Shown here in pieces: positions 1 to 5,352 of a DNA stretch of 8,540 nt. The translations under genes and the position numbers were made by a program. Numbering within the stretch: position 1 is the stretch's first letter; each line of letters begins with the position of its first letter. The stretch is from positions 1 through 8,540 of the forward strand of contig CANOCD010000038.1 in assembly GCA_947564495.1 (NCBI GenBank), in the 5' to 3' direction. The notes under the pieces were generated by a model, which saw nothing but the letters and a program-made list of their open reading frames with translations, searched no databases and was not told the origin of the DNA. This stretch comes from an uncultured Angelakisella sp. (lineage in GTDB: Bacteria; Bacillota; Clostridia; Oscillospirales; Ruminococcaceae).

Positions 1-81
1 CATATCCGCGAAAGTGCCTGTATTTCAAGGCTTTTCAGAGATAATCAAGGTTGTTCTTAGAAAAAGTTCATAAATTATCCA

Positions 82-110
82 TTGTTTTCTTGGTGGTTTC
101 GTCCTATAAT
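82..110 (+). promoter_or_regulatory. Sigma-A-type promoter of the marR-ABC operon
   Basis: A perfect -10 box TATAAT lies at 105-110. A plausible -35 box TTGTTT lies at 82-87, separated by exactly 17 bases, the optimal spacing. Transcription would start near 117, giving a leader of about 56 bases before the TTG start at 173. The surrounding 1-140 stretch is clearly more A/T-rich than the rest of the window, as expected for a promoter region. The promoter is inferred from consensus only; the -35 box matches TTGACA at just the first three positions. Confidence 0.75.
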
Positions 111-122
111 AAGGCGGTCGGA

Positions 123-141
123 TATTTTGACTGTCGAAATA
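123..141. promoter_or_regulatory. Candidate MarR operator palindrome
   Basis: The sequence TATTTTGACTGTCGAAATA is a 19-base palindrome centred on T132. Eight of nine arm pairs are complementary; the one mismatch is T128 against G136. It lies about 6 to 24 bases after the predicted transcription start, between the promoter and the regulator gene. MarR dimers typically bind pseudo-palindromes of this size that overlap or closely follow their own promoter, so repression by roadblock or by occluding polymerase is a reasonable inference. No second copy was seen in the window. Confidence 0.6.
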
Positions 142-159
142 CTTGGAATCCTATGGAAC

Positions 160-165
160 AGGAGG
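160..165 (+). promoter_or_regulatory. Ribosome binding site fixing the TTG start of the MarR gene
   Basis: AGGAGG at 160-165 is followed by a 7-base spacer and then TTG at 173. This is a near-ideal Shine-Dalgarno arrangement. It decides for the TTG at 173 over the in-frame TTG at 143, which has no such site in front of it and begins immediately next to the candidate operator palindrome. Confidence 0.8.
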
Positions 166-172
166 TCATCCC

Positions 173-616
173 TTGGACAGCTTGGACGAACGGCTTTTTC
201 GGGCCAACGCCCGGTATCTCCACACCCTCACCAGGGGCGGGGCCTGGCCCCAGCCGCAAATACACGCCCTGGTCTTTCTGGACCGCCACCGGGAGGCCCC
301 GGTGACCCCCACCCAGCTCAGCCAGGTCCTGGAGGTCCGCCCCTCCACCATCACCCCCATGCTCCAGCGGCTGGAGGACCAGGGGCTCCTCTCCCGCATC
401 CACTCCCGGGAGGACCGGCGGCAGGTGTTTTTGGCCATCACCCCCAGGGGCCGGGAGTTTTTGGAGGAGAACCGGGAGCGGACCACCGCCTTCTACCGGG
501 GGCTTCTCTCCCGCCTTGCCCCGGAGGAGGTCCCCCTTTTCCTGGACCTGCTGGAAAAAATTTCTGACCCGCCGCCCCCCGACTTTGCCCCGAAAGGATG
601 TGAACCCCCGTGCTGA
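173..616 (+). CDS. MarR-family transcriptional regulator, likely repressor of the adjacent ABC exporter
   Basis: This is a 147-residue protein, the usual MarR length. A winged helix-turn-helix is visible: helices at about residues 45-70 (TPTQLSQVLEVRPSTITPML) followed by a wing at about 78-93 with the hallmark DRR motif (D81-R82-R83) and the ITPRG turn. Flanking N- and C-terminal helices would form the dimer interface. MarR proteins are dimeric repressors released by small phenolic or drug-like ligands, or by oxidation. Being first in an operon with two exporter genes, with a palindrome in its leader, suggests autoregulation and control of efflux. The TTG start at 173 is chosen on its AGGAGG site; starting at 143 would add ten residues. 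The only two cysteines, C143 and C147, are in the extreme C-terminal tail after a proline run. The stop overlaps the next gene by seven bases. Family assignment is firm; the ligand is unknown. Confidence 0.9.
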   Translation: MDSLDERLFRANARYLHTLTRGGAWPQPQIHALVFLDRHREAPVTPTQLSQVLEVRPSTITPMLQRLEDQGLLSRIHSREDRRQVFLAITPRGREFLEENRERTTAFYRGLLSRLAPEEVPLFLDLLEKISDPPPPDFAPKGCEPPC

Positions 617-2340
617 AGATCTTAGGCAAGCTGCGCCGGTACTGGCTGCTGTTGCTCCTTCTGGCGGCGACGACCCTGGCCGGGGTCTACGCCGACCTCT
701 ACCTCCCCACCCTCATGGCCAAGATCATCAACCAGGGGGTCTCCACCCGGGACTACGGCTTCATCTTCCGCACCGGGGGGGAGATGGTCTTTTTCGCCTT
801 TGTGGGCATCCTCTGCGTCATCGCCGGCAGCGCCCTGGGCTCCCGGGTCTCCATGGGCTTCGGCCGGGACCTCCGGGGGGCCATGTTCCGCAAGACCGCC
901 GGCCTTTCCCTCACCGAGTTCGATTCCTTCGGCACCGCCACCCTCATCACCCGGACCACCAACGACATCAGCCAGCTCCAGATGTTCGTGATGATGGCCT
1001 TCCGCATCCTCATCCGGGCCCCCCTGATGATCGTGGGGGGCATCACCATGGCCCTCAGTTCCAGCGCCGAGCTTTCCCGGGTGGTGCTCCTTTCGGTGCC
1101 CACCCTCATCGCCATCGTGGCGGTGATCTCCTGCCTGGCCCTCCCCCTTTCCACCACCATCCAAAAGTCGGTGGACCGGGTGAACCTCATCCTCCGGGAA
1201 AAGCTCACCGGCCTCCGGGTGGAGCGGGCCTTCGGCACCGAGGAGTACGAGGAGGAGCGGTTCGACAAGGCCAACCGGGACCTCACCGCCGTGAGCATCA
1301 AGATGCACCGCACCATGGGGGTGATGATGCCCGGCATCACCCTTCTCATGAGCTGCACCCAGATCTTCCTGGTCTGGTCCGGAGCGGTCCAGATCGACGC
1401 CGGGGAGCTGCTGGTGGGGGACATGATGGCGGTGATCCAGTACGTCATGCAGATCATGATGTCCTTTATGATGTTCAGCATGATCTTTGTGATGATGCCC
1501 CGGGCCATCGCCTCGGGGCGGCGAATCCAGGCGGTGCTGGACGCCCCCGAGGCCATCACCGACCCCCAGGTCCCCGCCCGGGAGACCGGCCTGCGGGGGA
1601 CGGTGGAGTTCCGGGACGTCTCCCTCACCTACCAGGGGGCGGAAAAGCCGGTGCTGGAGGGCATCTCCTTTACCGCCCGCCCCGGGGAGACCACCGCCAT
1701 CATCGGCTCCACCGGCAGCGGCAAGTCCACCCTGGTCAACCTCATCCCCCGGCTCTTTGACGCCACCGGGGGCCAGGTGCTGGTGGACGGGGTGGACGTT
1801 CGGGAGATGACCCAGCAGCAGCTCCGGGACAAGATCGGCTTCGTGCCCCAGAAGGCCCTCCTCTTCCGGGGGACCATCCGGGAGAACATCGCCTACGGCA
1901 AGGCCGGCGCCACCGACGAGGAGCTGCTGGAGGCGGCAAAGACCGCCCAGGCTCTGGACTTCATCCAGTCGAAGCCCGGGGGGCTGGATTCCCCGGTGGC
2001 CCAGCTGGGCCAGAACTTCTCCGGGGGCCAGAAGCAGCGGCTCTCCATCGCCCGGGCCCTGGTCCGCAAGCCGGAGGTCTATATCTTCGACGACAGCTTT
2101 TCCGCCCTGGACGCCCGCACCGACGCCGCCCTCCGGGCCGCTTTGAAGGAGACGGTGGGGGAGGCCACCGTCCTCATCGTGGCCCAGAAGGTCAGCACCA
2201 TTATGGACGCCGACCGCATCCTGGTGTTGGACGGCGGGGGCTGCGTGGGGATGGGCACCCACCGGGAGCTGCTGGAAAGCTGCCCGGTCTACCAGGAGAT
2301 CGTCTATTCCCAGATGTCCGCAGAGGAGGTGGCAGGATGA
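610..2340 (+). CDS. ABC exporter half-transporter, degenerate-ATP-site subunit (TM287/LmrC/BmrC-like)
   Basis: This 576-residue type IV ABC exporter half has six predicted membrane segments (about residues 12-34, 58-77, 131-149, 157-180, 236-260, 270-296) followed by a nucleotide-binding domain. The domain shows A-loop Y341, Walker A GSTGSGKST (366-374), Q-loop Q414, signature FSGGQ (470-474), Walker B VYIFDD (490-495) and D-loop SALD (498-501). The catalytic glutamate after Walker B is aspartate (D495), and the H-loop histidine is glutamine (Q526). The same two changes are known in the TM287 half of TM287/288. It should therefore pair with the next gene product, giving it an intact signature while contributing a poorly active Walker A/B site. 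The start is GTG at 610, overlapping the marR stop by seven bases; a weak AAAGGA site lies about 11 bases upstream. Substrate is unknown; multidrug or lipid-like compounds are usual for the family. Confidence 0.92.
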   Translation: MLKILGKLRRYWLLLLLLAATTLAGVYADLYLPTLMAKIINQGVSTRDYGFIFRTGGEMVFFAFVGILCVIAGSALGSRVSMGFGRDLRGAMFRKTAGLSLTEFDSFGTATLITRTTNDISQLQMFVMMAFRILIRAPLMIVGGITMALSSSAELSRVVLLSVPTLIAIVAVISCLALPLSTTIQKSVDRVNLILREKLTGLRVERAFGTEEYEEERFDKANRDLTAVSIKMHRTMGVMMPGITLLMSCTQIFLVWSGAVQIDAGELLVGDMMAVIQYVMQIMMSFMMFSMIFVMMPRAIASGRRIQAVLDAPEAITDPQVPARETGLRGTVEFRDVSLTYQGAEKPVLEGISFTARPGETTAIIGSTGSGKSTLVNLIPRLFDATGGQVLVDGVDVREMTQQQLRDKIGFVPQKALLFRGTIRENIAYGKAGATDEELLEAAKTAQALDFIQSKPGGLDSPVAQLGQNFSGGQKQRLSIARALVRKPEVYIFDDSFSALDARTDAALRAALKETVGEATVLIVAQKVSTIMDADRILVLDGGGCVGMGTHRELLESCPVYQEIVYSQMSAEEVAG

Positions 2341-4175
2341 GAGGACCCATGCACGGTCCCGGCGGAGGCCGGGGCCCCGGCAATTTCGAGCGCCCCAAGA
2401 ACCTGAAGGGGACCCTCCGGCGGCTGCTGGCCTTTATGAAGCCCTTCCACCTGGGCCTTGCCACCGTGGTCATCCTGGCCATTTTCAGCACCGTCTTTGA
2501 CGCCGTGGGGCCCCTGATCCTGGGCTTTGCCACCAACGAGATCCAGCTGGGCTTCGACCGGATGGTGGCTGGGACGGGGGGCATCGACTTTGGGGCGGTG
2601 GCCCGCATCCTGGCCTTTATGGGGGGGATGTACGCCGTCTCCGCCCTGTTCGGGTATCTCAAACAGTACCTGGTCTCGGGGGTCTCCCAAAAGACCATCT
2701 ACACCCTGCGGAAAACGGTGGACCAAAAGATCAAGCGGCTGCCCCTGGGGTACTTCGACAGTGGCTCCATCGGGGATGTTTTGAGCCGGGTGACCAACGA
2801 CGTGGACACGGTGGCCAGCACCCTCCAGCAGGGCATCAACCAGGTGGTGGACGCTGTGTTCACCCTTGTCACCGTCCTGGTCCTGATGCTCTACATCAGC
2901 CCCGCCCTCACCTTCATCGCCCTGCTCACCCTGCCCCTCACCCTGCTGGCCTCGATGAACGTGGTCAAATTCTCCCAGAAGCTGTTCAAGGGCCAGGCGG
3001 ACACCCTGGGGGCCCTCAACGGCTACATCGAGGAGATGTACACCGGCCACAACGTGGTCAAGGTCTTTTCCAAGGAGGCGGACACCATCGACGCCTTCGA
3101 CGATCTCAACGAGGAGCTCTACCGCTACAGCTGGAAGGCCAACTTCCTCTCCGGGGTCATCATGCCTGTCAGCTCCTTCATCGGCAACCTGGGCTATGTC
3201 ATCGTCACGGTGCTGGGGGCTGTCTGGGTCATCCAGGGGAAATTTTTGATCGGTTCCATCCAGTCCTTCATGCAGTATATCCGGCATTTTTCTAACCCCA
3301 TCGTCCAGCTTTCCAACCTGGCCAATATGCTCCAGTCCACCATTGCGGCGGCGGAGCGGGTCTTTGCCTTTTTGGACGAGGCGGAGGAGTCCCCCGACCC
3401 CGTCACCGGGGAGGAGCCGGCCCGGGACGGCCCCGGCCAGGTGGAGTTCCAGAACGTCAGCTTCGGCTACAGCCCCGATCGTGTCCTCATCCGGGACCTG
3501 AGCCTTTCCATCCGCCCGGGGGAGACGGTGGCCATCGTGGGCCCCACCGGGGCGGGCAAGACCACCCTGGTGAACCTTGTCCTCCGGTTCTATGAGGTCA
3601 GCGGGGGCCGCATCCTCCTGGACGGGGAGGACATCGCCGGGATGTCCCGCAAGGCCCTCCGGGCCAGGATCGGCATGGTGCTACAGGACACCTGGCTCTT
3701 TTCCGGCACCATCCGGGAGAACATCCGGTACGGGAGGCTGGACGCCACCGACGCCGAGGTGGAGGAGGCCGCCCGGGCTGCCCGGGCCGACAAGTTCATC
3801 CGGGCTTTGCCCCAGGGGTACGACACCTGGCTGGGGGAGGACGCCGCCAACATCAGCCAGGGCCAGCGGCAGCTTTTGACCATCGCCCGGGCCATCCTCT
3901 CCGACCCGGACATTCTCATCCTGGACGAGGCCACCAGCAGCGTGGACACCCGCACCGAGGTCCTCATCCAGAAGGCCATGAACACCCTGATGAAGGGCCG
4001 CACCAGCTTTGTCATCGCCCACCGCCTCTCCACCATCCGGGACGCCGGGAAAATTCTGGTGATGCGGGACGGGGACATCATCGAGACAGGCAGTCACCAG
4101 GAGCTCATGGCCCGGGGGGGCTTTTACGCCCAGCTCTACCAGAGCCAGTTCCAGGGGGAGGCGGAGGCCAGCTGA
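2337..4175 (+). CDS. ABC exporter half-transporter, catalytic-site subunit (TM288/LmrD/BmrD-like)
   Basis: This 612-residue ABC exporter half opens with a Gly/Pro-rich cytoplasmic extension (residues 1-26), common in this subfamily. Six membrane segments follow (first about 38-62, last about 290-310), then the ATPase domain: A-loop Y378, Walker A GPTGAGKTT (402-410), Q-loop Q450, Walker B ILILDE (526-531) with catalytic E531, D-loop SSVD (534-537) and H-loop H562. The signature is ISQGQ (506-510) instead of LSGGQ, with glutamine Q508 replacing the first glycine. This is the exact counterpart of the defects in the upstream subunit, so the heterodimer should have one hydrolytic site (this Walker A/B with the partner's SGGQ) and one degenerate site. 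The ATG overlaps the upstream stop as ATGA. GGAGGT at 2325-2330 gives a strong site six bases upstream, so expression is likely both coupled and independently initiated. Localised to the cytoplasmic membrane; export of drugs or metabolites is inferred. Confidence 0.93.
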   Translation: MRGPMHGPGGGRGPGNFERPKNLKGTLRRLLAFMKPFHLGLATVVILAIFSTVFDAVGPLILGFATNEIQLGFDRMVAGTGGIDFGAVARILAFMGGMYAVSALFGYLKQYLVSGVSQKTIYTLRKTVDQKIKRLPLGYFDSGSIGDVLSRVTNDVDTVASTLQQGINQVVDAVFTLVTVLVLMLYISPALTFIALLTLPLTLLASMNVVKFSQKLFKGQADTLGALNGYIEEMYTGHNVVKVFSKEADTIDAFDDLNEELYRYSWKANFLSGVIMPVSSFIGNLGYVIVTVLGAVWVIQGKFLIGSIQSFMQYIRHFSNPIVQLSNLANMLQSTIAAAERVFAFLDEAEESPDPVTGEEPARDGPGQVEFQNVSFGYSPDRVLIRDLSLSIRPGETVAIVGPTGAGKTTLVNLVLRFYEVSGGRILLDGEDIAGMSRKALRARIGMVLQDTWLFSGTIRENIRYGRLDATDAEVEEAARAARADKFIRALPQGYDTWLGEDAANISQGQRQLLTIARAILSDPDILILDEATSSVDTRTEVLIQKAMNTLMKGRTSFVIAHRLSTIRDAGKILVMRDGDIIETGSHQELMARGGFYAQLYQSQFQGEAEAS

Positions 4176-4190
4176 CCCCCTGCCCTGTCC

Positions 4191-4255
4191 AAAAAAGAAA
4201 GACCGCCGTGTTCCCTCCAACCTGGGAGGGGACACGGCGGTCCTTTTGTTTTGCT
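4191..4255. terminator. Bidirectional intrinsic terminator between the exporter operon and pfkA
   Basis: Arms GACCGCCGTGTTCCCTCC (4201-4218) and GGAGGGGACACGGCGGTC (4225-4242) form an 18-pair stem with one G-U pair and a six-base AACCTG loop. On the + strand the stem is followed by a T-rich tract (CTTTTGTTTTG from 4243). On the - strand it is followed by the complement of the A-rich tract at 4191-4200, giving TTTCTTTTTT. It therefore fits a rho-independent terminator in both directions, placed 15 bases after the exporter stop codon and 18 bases from the pfkA stop. The T-tract is cleaner on the - strand. Confidence 0.93.
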
Positions 4256-4260
4256 TTCGT

Positions 4261-5232
4261 TTAGATGGAAATTTCGTAGGCCACCTTGTACAGGTACTCG
4301 TCGATGTCCTTGACCATGTCCAGGGCCTCGTTGATGTCGTAGTCCACGATGCGGTTGTTCTGGATGCCCACGACCCGGTTGCCCTTGCCCTGCTCCAACA
4401 GCTCGATGGCACGGCAGCCCATGACGCTGGCGTGGACCCGCTCCATGGCGGTGGGGGTGCCCCCCCGCTGGACGTGGCCCAGGATGGTGAGGCGGCTTTC
4501 GATGCCGGTCTTTTCCTGGATGTAGTCGCAGATGCCCTGGGAGTTGCCCACCCCCTCGGCCACGATGACGATGAAGTGGTGCTTGCCGGTCTTTAGGGTG
4601 GAGCGCATCCGGGAGACGATGTCCCGGTCCAGGTCGTAGGGGCGCTCCGGGATGAGGGTGGCGATGGCCCCGCAGGCGATGCCGGCGTGGATGGCGATGT
4701 GCCCCGCCCGGCGGCCCATGACCTCCACCACCGAGCAGCGGTCGTGGGATTGGGAGGTGTCCCGGAGGCGGTCCACGCTTTCCACAACGGTGTTCAGGGC
4801 GGTGTCGAAGCCGATAGTGTACTCGGTGGAGGCGATGTCGTTGTCGATGGTCCCCGGCAGGCCGATACAGGGGATGCCGGCGTTGGAGAGGTTCCGGGCG
4901 CCCTTGAAGGAGCCATCGCCCCCGATGACCACCAGGCCGTCGATGCCCAGCTTGTGGCACATCTCCACGCCCTTCTTGAGGCCCTCCGGGGTCTTGAACT
5001 CCTCGCACCGGGCGGTGTAAAGGATGGTGCCGCCCCGCTGGATGATCTCGCTGACCCCCCGGAGCTTCATCTCCTCCACCTCGCCGTTGAGGAGGCCCTC
5101 GTAGCCCCTGCGGACCCCCATCATCCTGTGGCCCTTGTTGATGCCGGCCCGGATCACCGCCCGGACGGCGGCGTTCATCCCGGGGGCGTCGCCGCCGCTG
5201 GTGAGGACGCCAATGGTCTTGCATTCTATCAT
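4261..5232 (-). CDS. pfkA: ATP-dependent 6-phosphofructokinase
   Basis: PfkA phosphorylates fructose 6-phosphate to fructose 1,6-bisphosphate in the cytoplasm, the committed step of glycolysis. The 323-residue length matches the bacterial family, and the protein resembles Bacillus-type PFK throughout. Visible motifs are the nucleotide loop GVLTSGGDAPGMNAA (8-22), GGDGS (104-108), PGTIDND (126-132) with catalytic base D130, MGRR (172-175), and LGHVQRGG (251-258). G107 and G127 match the glycines of ATP-using enzymes; pyrophosphate-using enzymes carry Asp and Lys there. Effector-site arginines R24 and R28 are kept. However, the position equivalent to E. coli Glu187 is Ile190, so allosteric control may differ. 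The ATG at 5230-5232 has AGGAGG eight bases upstream. The gene is downstream of dnaE on the same strand, has its own predicted promoter, and ends at a strong terminator. Confidence 0.97.
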   Translation of the reverse strand: MIECKTIGVLTSGGDAPGMNAAVRAVIRAGINKGHRMMGVRRGYEGLLNGEVEEMKLRGVSEIIQRGGTILYTARCEEFKTPEGLKKGVEMCHKLGIDGLVVIGGDGSFKGARNLSNAGIPCIGLPGTIDNDIASTEYTIGFDTALNTVVESVDRLRDTSQSHDRCSVVEVMGRRAGHIAIHAGIACGAIATLIPERPYDLDRDIVSRMRSTLKTGKHHFIVIVAEGVGNSQGICDYIQEKTGIESRLTILGHVQRGGTPTAMERVHASVMGCRAIELLEQGKGNRVVGIQNNRIVDYDINEALDMVKDIDEYLYKVAYEISI

Positions 5233-5240
5233 CTGGTATT

Positions 5241-5246
5241 CCTCCT
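5241..5246 (-). promoter_or_regulatory. Ribosome binding site of pfkA
   Basis: On the - strand AGGAGG at 5246-5241 lies eight bases before the ATG at 5232, a strong Shine-Dalgarno site that fixes the start. It begins only four bases after the GC-rich leader hairpin, close enough that a ribosome binding here would contact the base of the hairpin. Confidence 0.85.
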
Positions 5247-5250
5247 GGCT

Positions 5251-5280
5251 CCGGCGGGAAAGGCCGCCGGGATTTTTTAC
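5251..5280. promoter_or_regulatory. GC-rich hairpin in the pfkA leader; terminator-like on the opposite strand
   Basis: CCGGCGG (5251-5257) and CCGCCGG (5264-5270) form a perfect seven-pair stem with a six-base loop. On the - strand it lies inside the predicted pfkA leader, four bases before the ribosome binding site and just after an A6 run, so it could affect translation start or mRNA stability. Read on the + strand the hairpin is followed by GATTTTTTAC, a standard intrinsic terminator layout that would stop antisense transcripts before they enter the dnaE end. Both roles are inference; the hairpin itself is plain in the sequence. Confidence 0.6.
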
Positions 5281-5293
5281 CTGTTTCCCCTCT

Positions 5294-5322
5294 ATTGTAA
5301 ACCGTTCCCGCTGGGAAGTAAA
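5294..5322 (-). promoter_or_regulatory. Sigma-A-type promoter of pfkA
   Basis: On the - strand, -35 box TTTACT (5322-5317) and -10 box TACAAT (5299-5294) are separated by exactly 17 bases, matching consensus at four of six and five of six positions. Transcription would start near 5287, giving a leader of about 55 bases that includes the hairpin at 5251-5270. The promoter lies within the 120-base gap after the dnaE stop. It suggests pfkA can be transcribed independently of dnaE. No dedicated operator palindrome was recognised. Confidence 0.72.
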
Positions 5323-5352
5323 GCGGTGAAAACCACCAAAGGAAACCCCCGG

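Noticed and set aside
25..50. Direct repeat TCAAGG at 25-30 and 45-50 upstream of the marR promoter
   Set aside because: Six bases repeated once in a short A/T-rich stretch is expected by chance, and no known element fits. I see no gene or strong second promoter in 1-80.
143..172. Upstream in-frame TTG start for the MarR gene
   Set aside because: There is no ribosome binding site before 143, and using it would translate through the AGGAGG that serves the TTG at 173.
51..305. Small + strand frame starting upstream of the promoter
   Set aside because: It crosses the predicted promoter and operator, has no ribosome binding site, and its second half is a frame-shifted shadow of marR.
516..1760. 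A 414-codon + strand frame overlapping marR and exporter subunit 1
   Set aside because: It is a shifted-frame translation rich in Pro, Arg, Gly and His, has no domain, and overlaps two convincing genes.
622..2262. A 546-codon open frame antisense to exporter subunit 1
   Set aside because: The product is Gly/His/Asp-rich without recognisable motifs and is antisense to a clear ABC gene; high G+C suppresses stop codons in this frame. The same holds for the antisense frame at 2304-3287.
5333..5352. Possible dnaE terminator
   Set aside because: The only hairpin near here is a four-pair GGTG/CACC stem without a T run after it, too weak to call.
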